Source of the DNA: Lutacidiplasma sp049802875
GTDB lineage: Archaea; Thermoplasmatota; Thermoplasmata; Lutacidiplasmatales; UBA184
Direction of reading: 5' to 3'
DNA length: 64,000 nucleotides
Assembly (NCBI GenBank): GCA_049802875.1
Contig: JBARNH010000036.1
Coordinates: forward strand, 1-64,000
Shown piece after piece: positions 32,849-41,433 of the stretch; the stretch's first letter is position 1; each line of letters begins with the position of its first letter. Under the pieces are notes generated by a model. That model was not told the DNA's origin. It was given only the letters and a program-made list of their open reading frames with translations, and searched no databases. The position numbers were made by a program, and so were the translations under genes.

Positions 32849-33862
32849 ATGAAGGTCCTCGTCACCGGAGGCGCAGGGTACATCGGTTCGATCCTGACGC
32901 CTCTGCTCGCCAAGGAAGGGTTCGATGTGACGGTCTACGATCGGTTCTTCTTCGGAAAGGGTGGTCTCGCTGGCCTGGAGGACCGCATCAAGCTCATTCG
33001 CGGCGACATCCGTTGGATCGACTCGTCGACCCTTCGAGGTATCGATGCGGTCATCGATCTGGCAGCCCTTTCGAACGACCCGATCGGCGAACTCGACCCG
33101 AAGCTCACGCTCCAGATCAATCACCAGGCTCGTGTCCGTATCGCGAGGCTGGCGAAACGGGCCGGGGCTCAGAGATACCTGTTGGCCTCGTCGTGCAGCG
33201 TCTACGGTTTCCAGAAGAAGACCGCGACCGAGGAGACCCCGGTCCACCCCCTCACGACGTATGCCAAAGCCAACGCGTTGTGGGAGCGGGACGCCCTTCC
33301 GTTGGCGAGTCGGAAGTTTACGGTCACCGCGCTACGACAGTCGTCCGTCTATGGCCTATCGAAGCGCATGCGCTTCGACATCGCGTTCAACAACATGGTC
33401 CTGAGCGTGTTCCGGGGGAAACGCCTCCCGATCATGCGCGACGGGAAGCAGCGACGGCCGATCATCCACATTCGGGACACTTCGCGCGCGTTCCTCTCGG
33501 TCCTCACCGCCGACCCGGACCTCGTCCGCGGGGAGGTCTTCAATTCCGGCTCGAACGACCAGAACTTCCGGATCTACGACCTCGCAAAGACCGCCGCCGA
33601 GAGCGTTGGGGTCCCGTTCCGGTTCGAATGGTACGGGTCGCCGGATTTCCGAAGCTACGACGTGAACTTCGACAAGATCCGGCGGGTCCTGGGATTCAAG
33701 CCAAAGTACACCCCCCGCGACGGGGCGCGCGAGGTGTTCCGCGCCCTCAAGAGCGGAGCGCTCCAAGCCGACGACCGAACGATCACGATCCGGTGGTACC
33801 AGCATCTACAGGAGCTTCTCGAGACCGTGCGGGAAGTCGAACTCCGGGGGAGGATCCTGTAA
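32849..33862 (+). CDS. NAD-dependent sugar epimerase/dehydratase family SDR
   Basis: This 337-residue extended SDR has VLVTGGAGYIGSILTPLL, ALSNDPIGELDP, and SSCSVYG in place of the dehydratase STDEVYG. It also has the block TTYAKANALWE. The catalytic YxxxK therefore reads YAKAN, with Asn at the Lys position. It lacks the Asp-Glu pair of dTDP-glucose 4,6-dehydratase, so it is more likely an epimerase or reductase than RmlB. rmlC begins 4 bp after its stop. No rmlB is seen in the window. Confidence 0.85.
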   Translation: MKVLVTGGAGYIGSILTPLLAKEGFDVTVYDRFFFGKGGLAGLEDRIKLIRGDIRWIDSSTLRGIDAVIDLAALSNDPIGELDPKLTLQINHQARVRIARLAKRAGAQRYLLASSCSVYGFQKKTATEETPVHPLTTYAKANALWERDALPLASRKFTVTALRQSSVYGLSKRMRFDIAFNNMVLSVFRGKRLPIMRDGKQRRPIIHIRDTSRAFLSVLTADPDLVRGEVFNSGSNDQNFRIYDLAKTAAESVGVPFRFEWYGSPDFRSYDVNFDKIRRVLGFKPKYTPRDGAREVFRALKSGALQADDRTITIRWYQHLQELLETVREVELRGRIL

Positions 33863-33866
33863 CCCC

Positions 33867-34457
33867 ATGCCGTTCGTTTTCGAACCGCAGGAGATCCCCG
33901 CGGTGGTCCTGATCACTCCCCGGGCGTTCGCGGACTCCCGTGGGTACTTCGTCGAGACGTACAAACGCTCCGAGTTCCAGCGCGCCGGTATCCCTTCGGA
34001 ATTCTACCAGGACAACTGCTCGGCTTCGAAGAAGGGCGTCGTGCGCGGCCTTCACTACCAGCTCGATCCGGCCGCCCAGGGGAAACTCCTGAGGGCGCTC
34101 TCCGGGTCCGTTTGGGAGGTGGCGGTAGATATCCGCAGGGGCTCCCCGACCTTCGGCCGGTGGACCGGCGCGGTTCTCTCGGCAGAAAATCGGAAGATGC
34201 TATGGATCCCTCCCGGGTTCGCCGCCGGGATGGTCTCGCTCGAGGACGACTCTCAGTTGGCCTACAAAACCACGGAAGAGTACTCTCAGCCGCACGAGCG
34301 AGGGATCCGCTGGAGCGACCCCACGATCAACATCCGCTGGCCGGTCGATGTCTCCTACGCGATCGTTTCCGATAAGGACCAGGCGCATCCTCTCCTCAAG
34401 GACGCCGAGATCAACTTCGTCTGCCGACCGCTGGACGGACCGTCGCATGATCGCTAA
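33867..34457 (+). CDS. rmlC: dTDP-4-dehydrorhamnose 3,5-epimerase
   Basis: This 196-residue cupin-fold enzyme has the RmlC signatures PRAFADSRGYFVETYKRSEF, then QDNCSASKKGVVRGLHYQ (with the catalytic His), DIRRGSPTFGRW, LWIPPGFAAGMVSL and YKTTEEYSQPHERGI. It inverts C3 and C5 of dTDP-4-keto-6-deoxyglucose on the way to dTDP-L-rhamnose. It overlaps the next Nudix gene by 11 bp. Confidence 0.93.
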   Translation: MPFVFEPQEIPAVVLITPRAFADSRGYFVETYKRSEFQRAGIPSEFYQDNCSASKKGVVRGLHYQLDPAAQGKLLRALSGSVWEVAVDIRRGSPTFGRWTGAVLSAENRKMLWIPPGFAAGMVSLEDDSQLAYKTTEEYSQPHERGIRWSDPTINIRWPVDVSYAIVSDKDQAHPLLKDAEINFVCRPLDGPSHDR

Positions 34458-34983
34458 GCGGCGCCCGATCTACCGTAGCGATCACCTCTCGGTCGAGGAG
34501 GCGGATATCCCACTTCCCCACGGCGGGAATATTCCGGGATTCCCGCTCGTCACCCATTCCAACGGAGTGATCGTAGCTCCGATCTTTGTTCAACGCGGTC
34601 GAAAGTACATCATGCTGCTCGAGCAGTGGCGGGCGGCGATGAACGTCACCGTCCTCGAAGTGCCGGGCGGGGGTCTCGCCCCCGGAGAAACTCCCCGAGA
34701 CGCGGCTGTCCGAGAGGTTCGGGAGGAGGCCGGGCTCGACGTGGAGAAGCTCGTCGAGGTCGGCGAAGTCCTTCCCGCTCCGGGTTGGGAAGTGGAGACC
34801 CAATTTCACTTCCTCGCGATCTGTCATCCGCGTCTAAACGGTCTGCGGTTGGACCGAACCGAGAACATTCGATGCCGCCCGACCCCCGTCGGCGAAGTGC
34901 GTCGCTTGCTCCGGACACGAAAGATCCAGGACCTGAAAACTAAGGCGCTCCTGTACGACGCGCTCGAGTACCTCGGGGCTTAG
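34447..34983 (+). CDS. Nudix hydrolase, ADP-ribose pyrophosphatase-like
   Basis: This 178-residue protein has RKYIMLLEQWRAAMNVTVLE, then EVPGGGLAPGETPRDAAVRE, then REEAGLDVEKLVEVGEV, which is the ADP-ribose/NDP-sugar pyrophosphatase pattern. As the last gene of the epimerase-rmlC operon it may trim NDP-sugars. ATG 34447 lies within the rmlC 3' end. Its TAG stop shares two bases with the TAA of the convergent exported-protein gene. Confidence 0.9.
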   Translation: MIAKRRPIYRSDHLSVEEADIPLPHGGNIPGFPLVTHSNGVIVAPIFVQRGRKYIMLLEQWRAAMNVTVLEVPGGGLAPGETPRDAAVREVREEAGLDVEKLVEVGEVLPAPGWEVETQFHFLAICHPRLNGLRLDRTENIRCRPTPVGEVRRLLRTRKIQDLKTKALLYDALEYLGA

Positions 34984-36152
34984 GCCGCATCGCCTCGGTC
35001 CGAGAAGGATGCGGCCACTACTCCCGCCCTCGCCCCGTCCCCGACCGCGGGGGCGGAGGGTGCCCCGGGTTGGCTGGGAAGACAGGTCGAGGTCCCGAAG
35101 AGCGCACTGACATCCGTTTGCTCGGTGAAAACGCAGTAGCTCCACGGTCCCCCGGGTGCCTGCGATGGCCCGGTGCCCGTCGTCGCGGTCCAGCTCGACG
35201 TCGTGCCGGCCGCTACGGTATGCGTCGAGACCTGAACCAGGGTCGTACTGGGGAACGCGCCGCCGACCTGAATCATGTTGATGACGGCATTACCGATCAT
35301 CTGTTCGGTGCCTTCGATGAGCGGTAGGGAGAAATCCATCACGGAGCCAGCGCCGAACGGGAGAAGGGCGGCGTTCGTGAGCCCGCCGGCGACGTTCCCG
35401 TAGACCTGGCCTCCCGCGGCCGCCACCCCCGCGGTCGAAAGTCCGAATCCGGTCAGCGCGTACGTCAGGCTCGCGATGTTGAGGGCCAGAGACCCGTCGG
35501 TCGAATTCACGAGGGGCCCGACGGGTCCGTACGAGAGATTTCCGAGGAACCGGTGCACGCCGTCGGTACCGATGACGCTGCCCGCGCTCGAGAGGGGAGT
35601 ATTGGCGCTCGCCGAGTAGTAACCGATCGCCGCGCCGATCCACGCGAGCCGCCCTCCATCGAGAAGCCATGGGGCGACGAGGTCGGAGGAGTTCGAGTAA
35701 ACGGTCGACGGAAACGCTCCCGAGGCCACGACCAGGAGGCCCCCGGGAGCGGTCAGGGGATTCGAGAGGATCCTCTCCAGCTGGTCGGCGTCCACCACCA
35801 CCACCGAGATCGGAAGTCCCCGCGCGGCGATCGCGAGCTGCAGGTAGTACTGCATCCCGGCCCAACTGATGATGTTCGAGAAGCTGAGGCCGTACGCGGC
35901 GTCATAGAAGTAGTAGATCGTACGGATCTCGCTCGAGGAATTGAGCCAGAAGCCGACCTGTTGGAACGTCCCGGAGTACGAGGTCGTTACTTGGGAGTTC
36001 ACCTCGATCGAGCTTCCGGTCTCCTCAAGGCTGACCGAGAACGACACCGAATTGCGCAGGGGAGGAGCGTAGACCGCCACCTCCGAAACGAGGATCGCGA
36101 CGACGACCAGGGTGATCGCGTAGGCCATGAGGTCGCCGGCACGTCGATTCAT
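34980..36152 (-). CDS. Membrane-anchored extracytoplasmic protein, cassette copy 1
   Basis: This 390-residue protein has an N-terminal TM anchor (about residues 9-27) followed by YAPP. The extracytoplasmic domain contains IYYFYDAAYGLSF, ARGLPISVVVVDADQLERIL and a block ending SSDLVAPWLLDGGRLAWIG, with IGYYSASANTPL after it. The alternating strands and the GGRLAWIG turn look like a Rossmannoid (GATase1/ThuA-like) fold, which is an inference. It is homologous by eye to 58405-59490. Its ATG overlaps the stop of the upstream GT-C-like gene (ATGA), as in copy 2. There are many NxS/NxT sites. The upstream frame to 36290 is antisense to nothing and excluded. Confidence 0.8.
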   Translation of the reverse strand: MNRRAGDLMAYAITLVVVAILVSEVAVYAPPLRNSVSFSVSLEETGSSIEVNSQVTTSYSGTFQQVGFWLNSSSEIRTIYYFYDAAYGLSFSNIISWAGMQYYLQLAIAARGLPISVVVVDADQLERILSNPLTAPGGLLVVASGAFPSTVYSNSSDLVAPWLLDGGRLAWIGAAIGYYSASANTPLSSAGSVIGTDGVHRFLGNLSYGPVGPLVNSTDGSLALNIASLTYALTGFGLSTAGVAAAGGQVYGNVAGGLTNAALLPFGAGSVMDFSLPLIEGTEQMIGNAVINMIQVGGAFPSTTLVQVSTHTVAAGTTSSWTATTGTGPSQAPGGPWSYCVFTEQTDVSALFGTSTCLPSQPGAPSAPAVGDGARAGVVAASFSDRGDAA

Positions 36153-37576
36153 CCCGCGGGCCCCCCGTCGGTCGGGGCGGGATCTGCCGGCGCCCTCAGC
36201 TTGAGAACCAAGAGCACGACCAGGCAGACGAAGGCAGTCGACACGGGAACGAACTCGAGCGGGAAGGTCACGTTCTGCACCTGAACCCATGCATTGATTG
36301 ACGAGAGATACAGCTGATAGGGCACGACGTGGAAGTCATACCACAGCGGCAGAAAATTGAGCAACGGCCCACCGAGAGTGAAGTAATAGAGGGCGGGGCC
36401 GACGGAGACCACGAGGAAGATCGCGAGGTACCTCCGGCCCTCGGGGACGAGCAGGATCAGGAACGGTAGGCACCAGATCATGTACTGGGGCTGAACGACC
36501 TGAGGGATCAGGAACGCGCCGACCGACACGAGCGTCGCCCACGGGAGCCAACGGGCGGGCTGAGTCACCTCGCCGCGGGGCGCGCGCAAGAGGACTGCGG
36601 CAGCGATCACCGCGATGGCGACCGCGAGCCCTGCCCCGACGATCACGGTGGTCGTGCCGCCGAACGCGGAGATCCACTGATCCGCCGAGTGGATGCCCGG
36701 GACCGAGAAGAATCCCCAAAAACCGAACCCCTGGTAGACCCCGCCGGCCCGGCTCGGACCGACCAGAGCGGACTGAACAAATTCTGACAGTAGACCCGGG
36801 ACCGCGACGACTGCGACCACCGGCACGGCGACCCCGCCGATCACGCCTCCCGCAGCCCACAGACTCTTCCCCGTAGGTGCCTGCTTCCAGGAGATCGCAC
36901 CCAACATCGGGACGAAGAGAAAGGGGAACACACCGATCAGCGCGCCCACCGCGATCGCGAGACCGGAGAAGAAAGGGCGGCGGTCGAACGCGAGAACGAA
37001 CGCGGCCAGCACGCAGAAGGTCGGGAGGACGTCGTACGACCCGTGGACGGAACTGAGGAGGATAACGAGCGGGTTCAGGAACCATGCCGCGAACGCCCAA
37101 ACGGCCGTGGCCGGCTTACCGGTCGTTCGTAGCGCTAGGTGGTAGATCACGAATCCGGCCGCTACGTCGAACACCACCAGCGAGAGTTTCTCCACCCAAA
37201 CGTAGGTCAGGTTCAGCTCGTAGGTCGGGGCGAGCGCGCTCGAGACCATGAATAGCCCTTGGAGTTGCGAGTTGGTGGTGAACCACGCGGTCGGAGGTGT
37301 GAACACCGAGGTGACTCGACCGACGACGTTGAGATAGAAGATCATGAAGGGAGGGTAGACGGTGGGATGGGAGTAGGGGCCCTGACCGTACACCATCGCC
37401 GCCGAAGTTTGCGCGAATGTGACGAGGTCCGTGTTCAACGAGATGGGGATCAGGACCAATCGAATCGCGACGCCGATCAAAAGGACCGGCAGGACGCTTC
37501 GTACCGTGCGAGGAATGCGTAGGTAGAACTGGCTAAACCGGTCTCGGAGGGAGCGCAGGCGAGGTGCGCTGCTCAA
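36149..37576 (-). CDS. GT-C-like polytopic mannosyltransferase-type protein, cassette copy 1
   Basis: This protein of about 475 residues has 10-12 TM segments. The first extracytoplasmic loop has SLNTDLVTFAQTSAAMVYGQ and GPYSHPTVYPPFMIFYLN, and later come NPLVILLSSVHGSYDVLPTF and QPQYMIWCLPFLILLVPEG. Asp in loop 1 and the HGSYD block resemble GPI-type/ALG GT-C enzymes. It is similar in sequence and layout to 59487-60950. No ATG fits, so the start is probably TTG 37576 (GGGGAGGG upstream) or TTG 37609. Its stop overlaps the exported-protein start. Confidence 0.82.
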   Translation of the reverse strand: MSSAPRLRSLRDRFSQFYLRIPRTVRSVLPVLLIGVAIRLVLIPISLNTDLVTFAQTSAAMVYGQGPYSHPTVYPPFMIFYLNVVGRVTSVFTPPTAWFTTNSQLQGLFMVSSALAPTYELNLTYVWVEKLSLVVFDVAAGFVIYHLALRTTGKPATAVWAFAAWFLNPLVILLSSVHGSYDVLPTFCVLAAFVLAFDRRPFFSGLAIAVGALIGVFPFLFVPMLGAISWKQAPTGKSLWAAGGVIGGVAVPVVAVVAVPGLLSEFVQSALVGPSRAGGVYQGFGFWGFFSVPGIHSADQWISAFGGTTTVIVGAGLAVAIAVIAAAVLLRAPRGEVTQPARWLPWATLVSVGAFLIPQVVQPQYMIWCLPFLILLVPEGRRYLAIFLVVSVGPALYYFTLGGPLLNFLPLWYDFHVVPYQLYLSSINAWVQVQNVTFPLEFVPVSTAFVCLVVLLVLKLRAPADPAPTDGGPAG

Positions 37577-37637
37577 TTCGCTACGACCCTCCCCGGGGCG
37601 AGGTACCAACCCCCCATAAGGGCGACCGTCGATTCCC

Positions 37638-38732
37638 CTAGCGGGCGAGGTTTGCGAGCTCCGGGGAGCTTCGCGCCCGGGTGGCCCAAAGACTCCCGGC
37701 AAGCATCCGGTCGCCGAAGAGGGAGAACGGATTCCGAAAGAGTCGGGGCCGCGTGTAGTCCACGAGGAATCCGTCGGCCCGAAGCCGGCGGACCAGCACC
37801 GAGCAGCCGTAGTGGTATTCGATCGTCATTTGTCCAAATCGCCGACGGGTCGCTTCGCTCGCCCCGAGGAGGAGGGGGTACTCGTACCCCTCGCAATTCG
37901 ATTTCAACACCGCGTCGTGGAGGTCGAAGCGGTCGACGATGGTCGACAACGAAGACACCGGGATCCGTTCGGCTCCCTCCGAATCGACGAGGTTGTTCCA
38001 GAGGGTGCCTCCGCTCTCTGCGCCCAAGGTCACCGAGCCGTCTTCGGCGCTGCACCCCTCGTTCAGCAGGGTGATCCGGTCGCGGAACCGCGAGCGCTCC
38101 ACATTCCTCTGCGCCAGACGGAAGGTCGAGGGGAACGGCTCGAAAGCGTACACATGCCGGGCGCCGCGCGCCGCAAAAAATAGCGCGGAATCGCCGATGT
38201 TAGCCCCCACGTCGACGACGTCTCGCTGCCGCACATCGACCGAGGAATACAAACCGGGACCGGCGCCCCCGGCAGCGATAAAGTGGACCCAAAGGGAGTC
38301 GACGCAGTTGACCCATTGCGAATCCGAATCGTACCAGAGCCTCACATCGGGAGCGTCACCGCCGTCCCTGCCGGAAACGCCCGGGAATGCGGCCGGGTCG
38401 AGGCGCATGCCGACATACCCCTCCCCTTGCACGATCGGAGCGGAGCGACGGTAGTTGTCGAACCGAGCCCGCCACAGGCGGGGATCATCCATCAGGAAGC
38501 GAGCCAAGGCTTGAGAGTCCACTGCCGCGGAGGAGCCATCCGAGAGTTTCAATGTCGCCGAACCCCCGACGCCGAGCCGGAGGGGCAGCAGGGCAGGCCA
38601 GTTTCGGATCGCCCGCCGCAATTCGCGAAGGTACCGCACCCGCTCCGGAGTCGGGATGACCAGTAGTCCGGTGGCGACCAGTTCCTGCCACCTCGTCGGA
38701 TGCGGAATCCAGGTCGCGGGATTCTGGGCCAA
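37638..38732 (-). CDS. FkbM family SAM-dependent methyltransferase
   Basis: This 364-residue protein has the SAM motif VVDVGANIGDSALFFAARGA (about residues 172-190), then YAFEPFPSTFRLAQRN. The FkbM-type ending IPVSSLSTIVDRFDLHDAVL and SNCEGYEYPLL follows. FkbM enzymes O-methylate sugars or polyketides, and glycan methylation fits this neighbourhood. The first about 165 residues are a family-specific lead with a hydrophobic-poor helical region. The start codon is TTG 38732 and is uncertain. Confidence 0.87.
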   Translation of the reverse strand: MAQNPATWIPHPTRWQELVATGLLVIPTPERVRYLRELRRAIRNWPALLPLRLGVGGSATLKLSDGSSAAVDSQALARFLMDDPRLWRARFDNYRRSAPIVQGEGYVGMRLDPAAFPGVSGRDGGDAPDVRLWYDSDSQWVNCVDSLWVHFIAAGGAGPGLYSSVDVRQRDVVDVGANIGDSALFFAARGARHVYAFEPFPSTFRLAQRNVERSRFRDRITLLNEGCSAEDGSVTLGAESGGTLWNNLVDSEGAERIPVSSLSTIVDRFDLHDAVLKSNCEGYEYPLLLGASEATRRRFGQMTIEYHYGCSVLVRRLRADGFLVDYTRPRLFRNPFSLFGDRMLAGSLWATRARSSPELANLAR

Positions 38733-39177
38733 GTGCCGGAATTCGCCAGGAGCCTAGCGCCTCAACGAGCTTTCAGCGTTTCGAGGGGAGCCGCCCAATT
38801 CACTGCGCGGAGTCCGCAGTCGGCCGACGCGGTCCGAACGTGGCGGAGGGAGGTACCACGTACCATTCAGCGCCGGGATCGGTTACCCCCGAGGGGGACC
38901 TGCCGTCGGCGGGCCGCGATACGGCGCTGGCGTTGCTTCCGATGCCGCTTCTTGAGCCCGGGAGTGGGGCGTTTACGTGCCGTTCGCGTCATGCTGACCG
39001 ACTCACGATGTGTCGGAGCGCGGTAGGAGGAGGACCCCATAAGGTCGCTGAGGGGGCAGGATACGGGTCGAAACGGTTCGTCCAGTCACAGTTCGGTCGG
39101 GCTTCCTTCCCCCGGGGAACCCCTGCCCCGACCCCATGGGATTCGGCAACGTTCTCCCGTTCCCTCGAGGGTCCATG
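38733..39177. other. Intergenic stretch, no gene supported
   Basis: This 445-bp gap lies between the divergent FkbM and GDP-mannose dehydratase genes. Short frames here are Arg/Gly-rich without family features. It must contain the FkbM promoter, but no convincing TATA box was seen on the minus strand. Confidence 0.4.
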
Positions 39178-39187
39178 CTCTAATATC
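39178..39187 (+). promoter_or_regulatory. TATA box of the GDP-mannose dehydratase gene
   Basis: CTCTAATATC is centred about 27 bp before ATG 39210, which predicts an essentially leaderless transcript. Confidence 0.55.
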
Positions 39188-39209
39188 CCGGTCCGGATAG
39201 ACGGCGATA

Positions 39210-40187
39210 ATGAGCTCCCGGTCCGCGCTGGTCACCGGGGTCACCGGACAGGACGGGTCGTACCTCGCGGAGCTCCTGCTCCAGAAGGGATACTCGGTCA
39301 CCGGAATCGTCCGTCGGTTGAGCAGCCCGAATCTCAGCAATCTGACTCCCCTGCTCGACCGACTCGAGCTGGTGGACGGCGACCTGATTGATCAGACCTC
39401 CCTGAGCCAGGCGGTGAAATCCGCGGCGCCGGACGAGGTGTACAATCTCGGCGCTCAATCGTTCGTCGGCGCGTCGTTCTCCCAACCGGTCCTGACGGGC
39501 GAGATCACCGGCCTGGGAACGCTGAGACTTCTCGAGGCGGTGCGCTCGAACGCACCCGACGCGAGAGTGTACCAAGCGTCGTCCAGTGAGATGTTCGGCC
39601 ACGTCGAAACCGAACCCCAGGATGAGGGGACCGCGTTCCACCCACGAAGCCCCTACGGCGTCGCGAAGGTCTACTCGTACTGGGCCTCCGTGAACTATCG
39701 GGAGGCCTACTCGATGTTCATTTCGAACGGGATCCTCTTCAACCACGAATCGCCCCGTCGGGGTCTCGAGTTCGTTACGAGAAAGATCACCGATACGGTC
39801 GCTCGCATCGCCGCCGGAAAGGCGAAGCACCTGACCCTGGGGAACCTCGAGGCTCGGCGGGACTGGGGGTACGCTCCCGACTACGTGGACCTCATGTGGC
39901 GGACCCTTCAGGCGAAGGAACCGGGTGACTTTGTGGGGGCCACGGGAGAGTCTCACACGGTCCGAGAGTTCGTCCAGACCGCGTTCGAGGTCGCGGGGAT
40001 CCGGGATTGGGAGAGTTATCTGCGCACCGACCCCAAATTCAATCGACCGTCCGAAGTCTTCAACTTGAGAGGAAACCCGGCGAAGGCGAAACGCGTACTC
40101 GGCTGGGAGCCGAAGACTCGGTTCGCCGAGCTCGTCCGCACCATGGTCGCCGCCGACCTCGAACGGTACGGTCAGAGCCTGAAGTGA
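39210..40187 (+). CDS. gmd: GDP-mannose 4,6-dehydratase
   Basis: This 325-residue extended SDR has SALVTGVTGQDGSYLAELLL, GIVRRLSS, EVYNLGAQSFVGASF, YQASSSEMFG (catalytic Ser/Glu), SPYGVAKVYSYW (YxxxK) and NHESPRRGLEFVTRKI, all hallmarks of Gmd. It makes GDP-4-keto-6-deoxymannose, precursor of GDP-fucose, GDP-rhamnose or perosamine. It is single and followed by a convergent glycosyltransferase. Confidence 0.94.
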   Translation: MSSRSALVTGVTGQDGSYLAELLLQKGYSVTGIVRRLSSPNLSNLTPLLDRLELVDGDLIDQTSLSQAVKSAAPDEVYNLGAQSFVGASFSQPVLTGEITGLGTLRLLEAVRSNAPDARVYQASSSEMFGHVETEPQDEGTAFHPRSPYGVAKVYSYWASVNYREAYSMFISNGILFNHESPRRGLEFVTRKITDTVARIAAGKAKHLTLGNLEARRDWGYAPDYVDLMWRTLQAKEPGDFVGATGESHTVREFVQTAFEVAGIRDWESYLRTDPKFNRPSEVFNLRGNPAKAKRVLGWEPKTRFAELVRTMVAADLERYGQSLK

Positions 40188-40259
40188 ACCCCGACGCCGC
40201 CGTCCCCACCATCGATGGGAAGGGCCGTACGGGCCGATTGCCTCCGCGGGTAGATCCGG

Positions 40260-41285
40260 TTACGATGAACCTTGCTGGCCCGGTCCGGAGCTGCCCTCCG
40301 TCGTGGGCTTCGGAGGGTCGATGTGCCCCTTCGTGGTTCGCAACTGCTCCCAGTTCGGATCGGGGACTCCCCATGCCCGAGAGGAAATCCCGGCCCACAC
40401 CCGGGTGAGCACCTCGAGAGCGACAAGGGTCGTCAATGGGAGGAGGTCGCGAGGATGCAACCGGAGGTAGCCCGCGAACGCAGTGAGAACGACCGCCATG
40501 TCCCAAGACGGCGGATACAGACCTTCTTGCGAGCGCACTCGGTAGATCAGCCCGTTGATACGGATTCGCTGCAGCACATACTCCCGGAACGTGCTCGGAA
40601 CTTGGTTGTAGACCACCGCGTTCGGGGCATAAACGCTGCGGACCGATTGGTCTCGTACGAGCCCCCCGAGCCGAACGTCATCGTCTTCGGACCCGAGAAG
40701 GCGGTCAGCGGAATCGCTCCGCACTGCGTACGCCTCCCCGACCTTCGGGACGGCCAACGAGACGCGATGGTGTACCTCCCAGAGCATTCGGCCGAGGGTA
40801 CCGGTAAACGACTCGACTCCCGGAACCGGGATCGGATGAAAACAGACGACGTCGACTGACGGGTCGAGGAACCCTCGGGCGACCTCCTCGTAGCTGCCCC
40901 GCGCCGGGAGAGTGTCCGCCCCCTCCACGAGGATGATGTCCCCCGAGGCGCGGTGGACGCCGACCTGGAGCGCGGCGGCTTTCCCTTGACGTTTCGGCTG
41001 GATGAGCGCGACGACTCGAGGGTCATCCGCGGAGACCTTGAGTACGATGTTGTCGGTACCGTCCGTGCACCCACTCGCCACGACCACTACCTCCCGGACT
41101 CGAAACGACCCTCCCGTTTCGCTGAGCACCGCTCTCAGCATGTTCTCAACGTTGTGGGCTTCGTTGTAGGCGCAGGTGACTACGGAGATCTCGAACGGAG
41201 GCCCCCGCCGACGCGAACCGGCCGGTCGTACCGCGGTGCCCGAGAGGTCGGAGCCTCCCGGCGGGGGAGGATCGGGAGTCGACAT
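40260..41285 (-). CDS. Glycosyltransferase family 2
   Basis: This 341-residue protein has ISVVTCAYNEAHNVENML, then VVVASGCTDGTDN, then IILVEGADTLPARGSYE (the acidic sugar-nucleotide site) and SEDDDVRLGGL. This is the order of GT2 synthases. A C-terminal hydrophobic segment (about 275-300) may anchor it to the membrane. The Pro-rich N-terminus is probably flexible. It lies upstream of gmd in convergent orientation and downstream of the DPM-like gene on the same strand. Confidence 0.88.
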   Translation of the reverse strand: MSTPDPPPPGGSDLSGTAVRPAGSRRRGPPFEISVVTCAYNEAHNVENMLRAVLSETGGSFRVREVVVVASGCTDGTDNIVLKVSADDPRVVALIQPKRQGKAAALQVGVHRASGDIILVEGADTLPARGSYEEVARGFLDPSVDVVCFHPIPVPGVESFTGTLGRMLWEVHHRVSLAVPKVGEAYAVRSDSADRLLGSEDDDVRLGGLVRDQSVRSVYAPNAVVYNQVPSTFREYVLQRIRINGLIYRVRSQEGLYPPSWDMAVVLTAFAGYLRLHPRDLLPLTTLVALEVLTRVWAGISSRAWGVPDPNWEQLRTTKGHIDPPKPTTEGSSGPGQQGSS

Positions 41286-41433
41286 TGGAACAGGAGTGAG
41301 CCCGGAGCGACCCTAATGTTGTCGCCCGACGAGTCGCAGGACGGGTACGCCGCGAACGGCCAACTGTACCACCGAGAAGTCGGACAGTCCCCCCACGGGA
41401 GGGAATCTCCCGAGTGGATGGCGATCGAGGTCA

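Noticed and set aside
38840..39391. 183-residue plus-strand frame before gmd
   Set aside because: It runs through the gmd TATA box and into gmd in another frame, with no family pattern.
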